Assembly (NCBI GenBank): GCA_938040985.1 | Contig: CALHZD010000089.1 | Coordinates: 1 to 24,008 of the forward strand | Direction: 5' to 3' | Source: an uncultured Propionivibrio sp. | GTDB taxonomy: Bacteria; Pseudomonadota; Gammaproteobacteria; Burkholderiales; Rhodocyclaceae | DNA: 24,008 nucleotides | In this document: positions 16,291 to 23,801 of the stretch, in pieces | Layout: the number at the start of each line of letters is the position of its first letter | How positions within the stretch are numbered: position 1 is the first letter of the stretch | Position numbers and translations under genes: made by a program | The notes under the pieces: generated by a model | What the model was told of the DNA's origin: nothing | What the model saw: only the letters and a program-made list of their open reading frames with translations | Databases searched by the model: none

Positions 16291-16325
16291 TCGCGCTCCT
16301 TCGGTGCAAACCGAATGCGCGTGAT

Positions 16326-16410
16326 GCCCCGATGGCGGAATCGGTAGACGCAGCGGATTCAAAATCCGCCGCCGCAAGGCGTGCCAGTTCGACTCTGGCT
16401 CGGGGCACCA
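16326..16410 (+). tRNA. tRNA-Leu (anticodon CAA)
   Basis: A complete cloverleaf of 85 bases including an encoded CCA end. The acceptor stem is GCCCCGA with TCGGGGC. The D-stem is GCG/CGC. The anticodon stem GCGGA/TCCGC holds loop TTCAAAA, so the anticodon is CAA and it reads UUG. The long variable arm CGCC-GCAA-GGCG marks a class II tRNA, and the T-arm GCCAG-TTCGACT-CTGGC is normal. It lies 115 bases before queA with no terminator between, so queA may be co-transcribed. This tRNA is not a queuosine substrate, since Q is found only in tRNAs with GUN anticodons. Confidence 0.97.
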
Positions 16411-16525
16411 GAATTTTTCCAGATACCTAAAATTACAGCGCTGCCGAAATGCCGTCCCGCGGCAATCTCCCGCCCCTTTCCCGTACCGCGTTACCCCACA
16501 TCGAAACTGGCGGGGAAAATTCCGT

Positions 16526-17557
16526 ATGCTGACCCTTGACGATTTTGATTTCGACCTGCCGGCCGAATTGATCGCCCAGCACCCTTCCAGCCAACGCACG
16601 GACAGCCGTCTGCTCCATGTCGAGGCCAACGCGCTGCACGACCTGCGTTTCGGCGATCTGCTGCAATGCATTTTGCCCGGCGACCTGCTCGTATTCAACG
16701 ACGCCCGCGTTATCAAGGCGCGACTGTACGGCCGCAAGGTCAGTGGCGGACGCATTGAAGTCATGATTGAACGGATCATCGATCCTCGCCATGCCATCGC
16801 CCAGATCCGCGCCAGCAAAGCGCCCCGGCCGGGCAGCATGATCGAGCTGGAAAACGCCTTCACCATGACCGTGCTTGGTCGCGCCGGCCGACACGGTGAA
16901 TTCTTTGAACTCTGCCTAACGGAACAGGGCGATTTGTATGCGCTGACCGAACGCTACGGTCACTTACCGTTACCGCCCTACATTACCCATACAGCCGCAG
17001 CCGAGGACGAAAACCGCTATCAGACGGTTTACGCCCGCCACGCCGGCGCGGTGGCTGCGCCGACCGCCGGCCTGCATTTCGACACAGCGCTACTTGCCGC
17101 ATTTGAACGCAAAAACGTCGCACTGGCCTATCTCACCCTGTATGTAGGCGCTGGCACCTTCCAGCCGGTACGCGTACACAACATTGCCGAACACCGCATG
17201 CACTCGGAGCGCTTTGAACTGCCGCAAGCCACGGTCGATGCCATTGCCCACACCCGGGCAAATGGCGGTCGCATCGTCGCCGTCGGCACGACCAGTCTGC
17301 GTGCGCTGGAAGCCGCCGCACAGAGCGGCGCCTTGCGCAGCGGCGCGGCCGAAACCGATATTTTCATCACGCCCGGTTATCGTTTCCGCGTTGTCGACCG
17401 GCTCATCACCAACTTTCACCTGCCCAAATCGACGCTATTGATGCTCGTCTCAGCCTTCTCCGGGCGGGAAGTTATCCGTACCGCCTATGCACACGCCATT
17501 GCCAAACGCTACCGCTTCTTCAGCTATGGCGACGCCATGCTTTTAGAGCGGCAGTAA
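16526..17557 (+). CDS. queA: S-adenosylmethionine:tRNA ribosyltransferase-isomerase
   Basis: QueA transfers and isomerises the ribosyl part of SAM onto preQ1 already placed in tRNA, giving epoxyqueuosine. The 343-residue protein has normal length. It starts MLTLDDFDFDLPAELIAQHP and shows the family segments NDARVIKARLYG (about 56-67), AAPTAGLHFD (about 174-183), TLYVGAGTFQPVR and TNFHLPKSTLLMLVSAF near the C-terminus. The ATG at 16526 is set by the family N-terminus; only a distant GGGGAA precedes it. tgt follows after 11 bases, so the two queuosine enzymes are an operon. A tRNA-Leu gene stands upstream and probably shares its promoter. Confidence 0.97.
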   Translation: MLTLDDFDFDLPAELIAQHPSSQRTDSRLLHVEANALHDLRFGDLLQCILPGDLLVFNDARVIKARLYGRKVSGGRIEVMIERIIDPRHAIAQIRASKAPRPGSMIELENAFTMTVLGRAGRHGEFFELCLTEQGDLYALTERYGHLPLPPYITHTAAAEDENRYQTVYARHAGAVAAPTAGLHFDTALLAAFERKNVALAYLTLYVGAGTFQPVRVHNIAEHRMHSERFELPQATVDAIAHTRANGGRIVAVGTTSLRALEAAAQSGALRSGAAETDIFITPGYRFRVVDRLITNFHLPKSTLLMLVSAFSGREVIRTAYAHAIAKRYRFFSYGDAMLLERQ

Positions 17558-17568
17558 AGGACGCAACC

Positions 17569-18690
17569 ATGCAGTTTGAACTCCTCGCCCACGACGGCGC
17601 CGCCCGCCGCGGCCGCCTGAAGCTGGCCCACGGCGTTATCGAAACCCCCGTGTTTATGCCTGTCGGCACATACGGCACGGTCAAGGCGGTTACGCCGCAC
17701 GATCTGGCCAGCATCGGCGCACAAATCTGTCTCGGCAACACTTTCCACCTGTGGTTACGCCCCGGACTCGAAACAATTGCCCTGCACGGCGGCCTGCACC
17801 GCTTCATGGGCTGGGACAAACCCATTTTGACCGACTCCGGCGGCTTTCAGGTTTTTTCACTCGGTGCGTTACGCAAAATCAGTGAAGAAGGCGTCCGTTT
17901 TGCCTCGCCGATCGACGGCAGCCCGCGTTTTCTGACGCCGGAAGAATCAATGCGCATCCAGCACACGCTCAAATCAGACATCGTCATGATTTTTGACGAA
18001 TGCACGCCTTATCCGGCGGATTTCGACGCGGCCGCGCATTCGATGCGCCTGTCGCTGCGCTGGGCGCGGCGCTCGCGCGAGATGCACGATCGCCTGAACA
18101 ACGCCAATGCCTTATTCGGCATCGTCCAGGGCGGCATGCACGAAACGCTGCGCGACGAATCGCTGGCCGGCCTGGCCGACATCGGGTTTGACGGCTTTGC
18201 CATCGGCGGCCTCTCCGTCGGCGAACCCAAAGAAGAAATGGCGCGCATCCTGGCGCATACCGCACCGCGCTTGCCGCAGGAAAAACCGCGTTACCTGATG
18301 GGCGTCGGCACGCCGGAAGACCTGGTGCATGGCGTACAAACCGGCATCGACATGTTTGACTGCGTCATGCCAACGCGCAACGCCCGCAACGGCCACCTGT
18401 TCACCCGCCATGGCGACATCCGCATCAAAAATGCGCAGTACAAAAACGACCTGCGCCCGCTCGACGAGACCTGCGACTGCTACACCTGCCGGCACTTCTC
18501 CCGCGCCTACCTGCATCACCTTTTCCGCGTCGGCGAGATCCTCGGCGCCCAGCTCAATACCCTCCACAACCTGCGCTACTACCAGACGCTCATGAGCGAA
18601 TTACGCGCGGCGATCGCAGCGGGCGGTCTAGCGGCCTTCACCCGGCGTTTCCACGCCGAGCGTACGCAGCAGAGTGATATAATCCGCTGA
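17569..18690 (+). CDS. tgt: tRNA-guanine transglycosylase
   Basis: Tgt swaps guanine-34 for preQ1 in tRNAs with GUN anticodons, the step before QueA. The 373-residue protein aligns with E. coli Tgt with almost no gaps, so residue numbers agree. Asp89 lies in TDSGGFQVFSLG, the nucleophile Asp264 in FDCVMPTRNARNG, and the zinc ligands are Cys302, Cys304, Cys307 (TCDCYTC) and His333. GIVQGG and GGLSVGEP line the base pocket. All key residues are present. An AAAGGA site precedes the ATG at proper spacing. It is the second gene of the queA-tgt-yajC-secD-secF group, a linkage found in many proteobacteria. Confidence 0.98.
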   Translation: MQFELLAHDGAARRGRLKLAHGVIETPVFMPVGTYGTVKAVTPHDLASIGAQICLGNTFHLWLRPGLETIALHGGLHRFMGWDKPILTDSGGFQVFSLGALRKISEEGVRFASPIDGSPRFLTPEESMRIQHTLKSDIVMIFDECTPYPADFDAAAHSMRLSLRWARRSREMHDRLNNANALFGIVQGGMHETLRDESLAGLADIGFDGFAIGGLSVGEPKEEMARILAHTAPRLPQEKPRYLMGVGTPEDLVHGVQTGIDMFDCVMPTRNARNGHLFTRHGDIRIKNAQYKNDLRPLDETCDCYTCRHFSRAYLHHLFRVGEILGAQLNTLHNLRYYQTLMSELRAAIAAGGLAAFTRRFHAERTQQSDIIR

Positions 18691-18732
18691 TTATTTTTTG
18701 GCCCTTTTTTTGACTCTTTTCAGGAGATTACC

Positions 18733-19086
18733 GTGCTGATCAGCTCCGCTTATGCCCAAGCCCAGGCTGCCGCACAGCCAGGCGGCGGTTTCGAACAGAT
18801 TTTCCTCATAATCCTGATGTTCGCCGGAATGTATTTCTTCTTCATTCGCCCGCAGAACAAGAAGGCCAAGGAACACCGGATGATGGTCGAAGGGCTGGCC
18901 AAGGGCGATGAAGTCTATATGCAGTGCGGTATGGCCGGCCGCATCGCCAAGGTCAGTGATGACCTCATCACCGTCACGATCGCCGAGAACGTGGACGTGC
19001 TCTTCAAAAGAGATGCCGTCGCCGTGGTTCTGCCTAAGGGCACCTTGGCAAATCCGGGGACAGCAGGCACGCAAAAAAATACCTAA
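18733..19086 (+). CDS. yajC: Sec translocon accessory subunit YajC (GTG start)
   Basis: YajC is a small inner-membrane protein that associates with SecDF and the SecYEG channel. The 117 residues have one membrane helix (about 21-38, QIFLIILMFAGMYFFFI) followed by the family signature RPQNKKAKEHRMM and a cytoplasmic domain with GDEVYMQCGMAGRIAKV. The start is GTG at 18733, fixed by AGGAG six bases upstream and by the family N-terminus. It lies 42 bases after tgt and 66 before secD. Confidence 0.96.
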   Translation: MLISSAYAQAQAAAQPGGGFEQIFLIILMFAGMYFFFIRPQNKKAKEHRMMVEGLAKGDEVYMQCGMAGRIAKVSDDLITVTIAENVDVLFKRDAVAVVLPKGTLANPGTAGTQKNT

Positions 19087-19152
19087 ACGCCCCGCCCGCT
19101 TTCAATTTCGCCGCACCGCCCAGTCGCCTGATCTCTTGCCCTTTTCCGCCCC

Positions 19153-21039
19153 ATGAACCGCTACCCGCTCTGGAAATACATTCTCGTCGCCATTGCCCTG
19201 CTTCTGGGCTTTATCTACACCCTGCCGAATTTTTTTGGCGAATCGCCCGCCGTACAAGTCTCCAGCGCCAAGGCCACGATCAAGACCGATGACAGGACGC
19301 TTGAACGCGCCGAGACTGCGCTCAAGGCCGCCGCCATTGCCCACGACGGCGCCTTCCTCGACACGGTCGGCGTCAAGGTGCGCTTCAAGGATACCGACAC
19401 CCAGCTTAAAGCCAAGGATATCCTCGAAAAAGAATTCAACCCGGACGCGGCCGATCCGGAATACGTCGTTGCTCTCAACCTGCTCTCCAGCTCGCCGCAA
19501 TGGCTGACCCGCCTGCATGCGCTGCCCATGTACCTGGGGCTTGACCTGCGCGGCGGCGTGCACTTCCTGCTTCAGGTCGACATGAAAGGCGCGCTTTCCA
19601 AACGGCTTGACTCGCTGGCCGCCGACCTGCGCAGCCAGATGCGTGACAAAAACATCCGTCACGGCGGCATCAATCGCGAAGGGGAACGCATCAGCATTCG
19701 TTTCCGCGACGCCGAGACCCGCAACAAGGCGCGCGCCTTGCTGGAAAGCGACCAGCCCAGCCTGGCGCTGAGCGAACAGGGCGAGGGCGACAACCTGCGT
19801 CTGGACGCCACACTCAAACCGGCGGCGCTAAAAGAAATCCAGGAATCGGCCATCCGCCAGAACATGGGCACGCTGCATAACCGGATCAACGAACTGGGCG
19901 TGGCCGAGCCGGTCATCACCCAGCAAGGCGCCGACCGCATCGTCGTTCAGCTGCCCGGCGTGCAGGACACCGCCAAAGCCAAAGACATCCTTGGCCGCAC
20001 GGCAACGCTGGAAATCCGCATGGTCGACGACACGCCGGGCGCGCTCGAAGCGGCGCTCACCGGCCAGGTGCCGTTCGGCACCGAGTTGTACGTCGAGCGC
20101 GGCGGCCATCCGCTGCTGGTCAAGAAACAGGTTGCGCTCACCGGCGACCGCCTGACCGACGCCCAGGCCGGCTTCGACGGTCAGACCCAGGAACCGGCCG
20201 TGCATCTGACGCTGGATTCGGCCGGCGCGCGCATCTTCCGCGACATCACGCGCGAAAACGTCGGCAAGCGCATGGCCATCCTACTCATCGAAAAAGGCAA
20301 GGGCGAAGTCGTCACGGCGCCGGTCATCCGCACCGAAATCGGCGGCGGCCGCGTCCAGATTTCCGGCCGCATGAGCACCAGCGAGGCCAATGACGTCGCA
20401 CTGCTGCTGCGCGCCGGCTCGCTGGCCGCGCCGATGGAAATTGTCGAAGAACGCACCATCGGCCCCAGCCTCGGCGTCGAAAACATCCGCAAAGGTTTTC
20501 ACTCCACCCTCTGGGGCTTTGTCGTCATCGCCGTTTTCATGATCATGTATTACGCACTGTTCGGCATCATCTCAGTCATTGCCCTGAGCGCCAATCTGCT
20601 CTTCCTGGTCGCCCTGCTCTCTTTCCTGCAGGCGACGCTGACGCTGCCCGGCATCGCCGCCATCGCCCTGACGCTGGGCATGGCGATCGACTCCAACGTG
20701 CTGATCAACGAGCGCATCCGCGACGAATTGCGGCTGGGGCTGACACCGCACGCCGCCATCTTCCAGGGCTACGACCGCGCGTTCAACACGATCCTCGATT
20801 CGAACATCACCACGCTGATCGCCGGCCTTGCGCTGCTCATTTTCGGTTCCGGGCCGGTGCGCGGCTTTGCCGTCGTTCACTGCCTCGGCATCCTCACCTC
20901 GCTGTTCTCATCGATCACCGTTTCGCGCGCGCTGGTCAACCTGATCTACGGCCGCCGCCGCAAAATCGAATCGCTCTCCATCGGGCAGGTCTGGAAGCCT
21001 GATCACGACACACGGGCTACGGCAAAAACAGCAAAATAA
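19153..21039 (+). CDS. secD: Protein translocase subunit SecD
   Basis: SecD, with SecF, uses the proton motive force to pull exported proteins through SecYEG at the periplasmic side. The 628-residue protein has a first membrane helix (about 8-26), a large periplasmic P1 region, the DLRGG motif (131-135) and a second membrane block. That block starts near GFHSTLWGFVVIAVFMIMYYALFG and includes the conserved TLGMAIDSNVLINERIRDEL. These fit an RND-type transporter. The start at 19153 (MNRYPLWKYI) is the family N-terminus but has no Shine-Dalgarno sequence, being preceded by a pyrimidine-rich stretch. secF follows after 12 bases. Confidence 0.97.
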   Translation: MNRYPLWKYILVAIALLLGFIYTLPNFFGESPAVQVSSAKATIKTDDRTLERAETALKAAAIAHDGAFLDTVGVKVRFKDTDTQLKAKDILEKEFNPDAADPEYVVALNLLSSSPQWLTRLHALPMYLGLDLRGGVHFLLQVDMKGALSKRLDSLAADLRSQMRDKNIRHGGINREGERISIRFRDAETRNKARALLESDQPSLALSEQGEGDNLRLDATLKPAALKEIQESAIRQNMGTLHNRINELGVAEPVITQQGADRIVVQLPGVQDTAKAKDILGRTATLEIRMVDDTPGALEAALTGQVPFGTELYVERGGHPLLVKKQVALTGDRLTDAQAGFDGQTQEPAVHLTLDSAGARIFRDITRENVGKRMAILLIEKGKGEVVTAPVIRTEIGGGRVQISGRMSTSEANDVALLLRAGSLAAPMEIVEERTIGPSLGVENIRKGFHSTLWGFVVIAVFMIMYYALFGIISVIALSANLLFLVALLSFLQATLTLPGIAAIALTLGMAIDSNVLINERIRDELRLGLTPHAAIFQGYDRAFNTILDSNITTLIAGLALLIFGSGPVRGFAVVHCLGILTSLFSSITVSRALVNLIYGRRRKIESLSIGQVWKPDHDTRATAKTAK

Positions 21040-21051
21040 GGATCGACGTTC

Positions 21052-21996
21052 ATGGAATTTTTCCGCATCAAAAAAGACATCCCGTTCATGCACTATGCGC
21101 CGGTGTTCAACGTCATCTCACTGATCACCTTCATCCTCGCCGTATTCTTCCTCTTTCACCGCGGCCTGCATCTTTCCGTCGAATTCACCGGCGGCACGCT
21201 GATCGAAGTCAGCTACGAACAGGCAGCCGATCTGGAAAAAATCCGCACCGGCATGACCCGCGCCGGCTACAACGACGTTGCCGTGCAGAATTTCGGCTCC
21301 AGCCGCGACGTGATGATCCGCCTGCCGCTCAAGGAAGAGCAGAACTCGGCCAAAATGGGCGAAGAAGTCATGAAGACGCTGAATGCAGAAGCCCCCGGCG
21401 CAACCTTGCAGCGCGTCGAATTCGTCGGCCCGCAGGTCGGCCGCGAACTGGCCGAAAGTGGCGCCATGGCGCTTCTTGTCGTCGTTCTCGGCATCGTCAG
21501 CTACCTGGCCTTTCGCTTCGAATGGCGCTTCTCCGTTTCGGCGATCGTCGCCAACCTGCACGACATCATCATCATCCTGGGCTGTTTCGCCTTCTTCCAG
21601 TGGGAATTCTCGCTCTCCGTCCTGGCGGCCGTGCTCGCCGTGCTCGGCTACTCGGTCAATGAATCGGTCATCGTCTTTGACCGCGTGCGCGAAACCTTCA
21701 CCAAGGTGCGCGGCCTGACAACGCCGCAAGCCATCAACCACGCCATCACCAGCACCATCTCGCGCACGGTCATTACCCACGGCAGCACGCAGGCGATGGT
21801 TCTGTCGATGTTCATATTCGGCGGCGAAACCCTGCACAACTTCTCGCTGGCGCTGACCATCGGCATCTGCTTCGGCATTTACTCCTCGGTACTGGTCGCC
21901 AGCCCGCTAGCCATGTGGCTCGGCGTCAAGCGCGAACACTTTATCAAGCCCAAAAAGGGCATTGAAGGCGCCAACTCGGAAGGCGCCGTCGTCTGA
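21052..21996 (+). CDS. secF: Protein translocase subunit SecF
   Basis: SecF is the partner of SecD in the proton-driven export motor. The 314 residues show a first membrane helix (about 16-36), the periplasmic FTGG motif (45-48), a block of five further helices starting near AMALLVVVLGIVSYLAF, and the conserved GYSVNESVIVFDRVRE. An AAGGATCG site precedes the ATG. It is the last gene of the queA-secF group. After its stop there is a GCGCT-GGCA-AGCGC hairpin (22016-22029) without a T-run and then the first hairpin-repeat units. Confidence 0.97.
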   Translation: MEFFRIKKDIPFMHYAPVFNVISLITFILAVFFLFHRGLHLSVEFTGGTLIEVSYEQAADLEKIRTGMTRAGYNDVAVQNFGSSRDVMIRLPLKEEQNSAKMGEEVMKTLNAEAPGATLQRVEFVGPQVGRELAESGAMALLVVVLGIVSYLAFRFEWRFSVSAIVANLHDIIIILGCFAFFQWEFSLSVLAAVLAVLGYSVNESVIVFDRVRETFTKVRGLTTPQAINHAITSTISRTVITHGSTQAMVLSMFIFGGETLHNFSLALTIGICFGIYSSVLVASPLAMWLGVKREHFIKPKKGIEGANSEGAVV

Positions 21997-22047
21997 ACGG
22001 CTGAAGGGCTGAACAGCGCTGGCAAGCGCCGTTCCTCACGATCGCCG

Positions 22048-22115
22048 GAGCCCGCGTCTTTTGGGCATTCCCGAGGCCCTGCCCGCCAACCCGCGTCCAG
22101 CGGGCGTTTCAGCCA
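22048..22115 (+). repeat. Two hairpin-repeat units downstream of secF (array C)
   Basis: Units begin at 22048 (GAGCCCGCGTCTTTTGGGC) and 22087 (CAACCCGCGTCCAGCGGGC), 39 bases apart. The second has a perfect stem CCCGC-GTCCA-GCGGG. The order of the two types, CTTTT-loop and then GTCC-loop, is the same as at the start of the array after the Sel1 gene. The next 176 bases (22116-22291) show no clear unit except a possible degenerate one near 22182 (GAAGCGCGGGTTC). Confidence 0.65.
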
Positions 22116-22291
22116 TACGGTTGTTGCTGCCTGCGTTTTCCTTAAATGGCTGCCTACATTCATTGAACCGGAACATGTTTCTGAAGCGCGGGTTCGCACT
22201 CACCGCAAGGCCGCTTGCGCACCCGTTAAGACGGAGCCACTTCCTCCACGCCCCGGCTGATTAACAGCAACCCCCTAAAAATCGCCCGCCG
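22116..22291. other. Non-coding stretch between repeat arrays C and D
   Basis: No supported gene, terminator or promoter is seen here. It is less repetitive than its flanks. Confidence 0.4.
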
Positions 22292-22530
22292 GAACCCCGC
22301 GTATTTCGGGCGTTTGCGGGATGCTTGCCCGCTAACCCACGTCCGGTGGGCGTTTCAGACTGGTAGCGCCGAAGCCCGCGTCTTTTGGGCATTTCAGGCG
22401 GGGTATCTCCGAAACCCGCGTCAATCGGGCGTTTGCGGGCAGACGCCCCGGAAACCCTTATTCCGCGCGGGTTCCCGGCCTGCCTGGCCGGAGAAGCCCG
22501 TTTTACGCGGGCTGAAGCGGTGGGGGAAAA
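22292..22530 (+). repeat. Array of six about 40-base hairpin units upstream of the Sel1 gene (array D)
   Basis: Unit starts are at 22292, 22332, 22371, 22411, 22451 and 22491, spaced 40, 39, 40, 40 and 40 bases. Most units open with GAAACCC or GAAGCCC and carry a mirrored GGGCGTTTC or GGGCATTTC about 10 bases later, so the first 25 bases fold as one hairpin. The remaining 15 bases often give a second one: GCGGG-7-CCCGC at 22316-22332, CGGGG-TAT-CTCCG at 22399-22411, and CCGGCC-TGCCT-GGCCGG at 22475-22491. Units differ from each other, but their order matches the array at 23802-24008. No fixed repeat/variable spacer pattern is present. Frames open through the array (for example 22314-22550) change with the 40-base period and are not judged genes. 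Confidence 0.85.
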
Positions 22531-22605
22531 GACGGAGCGCCGAGCGGTAGGCGCTGGAGAGAATACGCTGAAGGGGTTGAGCGCGCTTAGCAAACAGCCG
22601 CTCTA

Positions 22606-22611
22606 TATAAT
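22606..22611 (+). promoter_or_regulatory. Candidate -10 box for the Sel1-repeat gene
   Basis: A perfect TATAAT lies 55 bases before the start codon. No good -35 is found at 16-18 bases (GCGCTT at 17). TTGAGC lies 23 bases upstream, too far for a standard promoter. Confidence 0.4.
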
Positions 22612-22665
22612 GCGTCGTACCTTCATTTGCTCAACACTGCGAATCACACAAAGGGAGATCAAACG

Positions 22666-23757
22666 ATGAAAAAGCTTTTGCTGGGCGTCTGCATGCTCCT
22701 GTCCGCCAGTTTAGCCCTGGCGCAGATGCCGAGGGAAGCGCGACAGGCGGTGCTGCGCTCGATGCAGCAAAAAAATTACGCCCAGACCGTGCGATTGCTG
22801 CGCCCCTGGGCGGAACGCGGCGATGCACAGGCACAGTACGGCCTAGGCTTGATGCATTACCACGGTCAAGGCGTTGCGCAGGATTACGTCAAGGCGCGCG
22901 AATGGTTCGAGAAAGCCACCGCACAGGGAGATGCGGATGCGCAATACAACCTTGGCGTGATGTATGACAAAGGTCACGGTGTCGCGCAGGACAACGCCAA
23001 GGCACGCGAATGGTATGAAAAAGCGGCGGCGCTGGGGGATGCAGGGGCGCAGTACAACCTTGGCGTGATGTGTCGCGATGGCCAAAGCGTCGCGCGGGAT
23101 TACGCCAAGGCGCGGGGCTGGTTCGAGAAAGCCGCTGCGCAGGGGCATACAGAGGCGCAGAACAACCTTGGCTCGATGTATCACGATGGTCAAGGCGTCG
23201 CGCAGGATTACGCCAAGGCGCGAAAATGGTTCGAGAAAGCCGCGGCACAGGGGGAGGCAGAGGCGCAATACAACCTTGGTACGATGTATTACCATGGTCA
23301 AGGCATCGCGCAGGATTACGTCAAGGCACGAAAATGGTTCGAGAAAGCGGCTGCCCAGGGGCTAGCAGCAGCGCAATACAACCTTGGCTTGATGTATTAC
23401 CATGGTCAAGGCGTCGTCAAGGATTACGTCAAAGCGCGGGAATGGTGGGAAAAAGCCGCCGCGCAAGGGAGTGCGGATGCGCAATATAACTTTAGCTTTA
23501 TGTATCACGATGGCCGAGGCGGCGCGCGGGATTACGCCAAGGCGCGAGCATGGTGGGAAAAAGCGGCCGCTCAGGGGAATGCGAGCGCGCAATACAACCT
23601 TGGCGTGATGTATCGCGATGGTCAAGGCGTTGCGCAGGATTATGCCAAGGCACGTGAATGGTGGGAAAAAGCCGCTGCGCAGACAGAAGATGCAGAAAAT
23701 GCTGAAGCGACACGCCAAGCCCGGCGGGCGCTGGAGGAGATGCGCCAAGGGCGTTGA
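22666..23757 (+). CDS. Exported Sel1-repeat protein (eight tandem repeats)
   Basis: The 363-residue product begins with a signal peptide (MKKLLLGVCMLLSASLALAQ), so it should be periplasmic or secreted. A short helical part (about 21-52) is followed by eight Sel1-like repeats of exactly 36 residues, residues 53-340. Each resembles AQYNLGVMYxxGQGVAQDY and ends with AKAREWxEKAAAQG. A charged tail ends the protein. Sel1 repeats are alpha/alpha solenoids of the TPR kind that hold partner proteins; no catalytic domain is visible, so the partner and role are unknown. The ATG at 22666 has AAGGGAG 8 bases upstream; an in-frame ATG at 22627 lies before that site and was rejected. The repeats are also very alike at DNA level. 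The gene is flanked by near-identical hairpin arrays, suggesting duplication or movement as a unit. Confidence 0.9.
   Translation: MKKLLLGVCMLLSASLALAQMPREARQAVLRSMQQKNYAQTVRLLRPWAERGDAQAQYGLGLMHYHGQGVAQDYVKAREWFEKATAQGDADAQYNLGVMYDKGHGVAQDNAKAREWYEKAAALGDAGAQYNLGVMCRDGQSVARDYAKARGWFEKAAAQGHTEAQNNLGSMYHDGQGVAQDYAKARKWFEKAAAQGEAEAQYNLGTMYYHGQGIAQDYVKARKWFEKAAAQGLAAAQYNLGLMYYHGQGVVKDYVKAREWWEKAAAQGSADAQYNFSFMYHDGRGGARDYAKARAWWEKAAAQGNASAQYNLGVMYRDGQGVAQDYAKAREWWEKAAAQTEDAENAEATRQARRALEEMRQGR
22822..23685 (+). repeat. Eight 108-base tandem repeats inside the Sel1 gene
   Basis: The coding repeats are in register at 108 bases and many segments are identical between units, such as GGTCAAGGCGT, GCGCAGGATTACG and CGCAATACAACCTTGG. 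Such a tract can gain or lose units by recombination or slippage without breaking the frame. Confidence 0.9.
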
Positions 23758-23801
23758 GTGCGTGTAATGGCTAGCGGGCTGAACGCCCACAGTGACCGGC
23801 C

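Noticed and set aside
22292..22530. Possible CRISPR array because of regular 40-base spacing
   Set aside because: There is no constant repeat separated by unique spacers; every part of each unit is partly conserved, and hairpins fill the whole unit. No cas gene is in the window.
22314..22669. Reading frames through array D (22314-22550 and 22385-22669)
   Set aside because: They are by-products of G/C-rich repeat units whose 40-base period changes frame each time. They have no ribosome binding site or recognisable domain.
22843..23301. Minus-strand frame of 152 codons inside the Sel1 gene, with repeated protein pattern
   Set aside because: Its repetition is the shadow of the 108-base coding repeats on the other strand. 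The plus-strand protein has a signal peptide, ribosome site and known repeat family.
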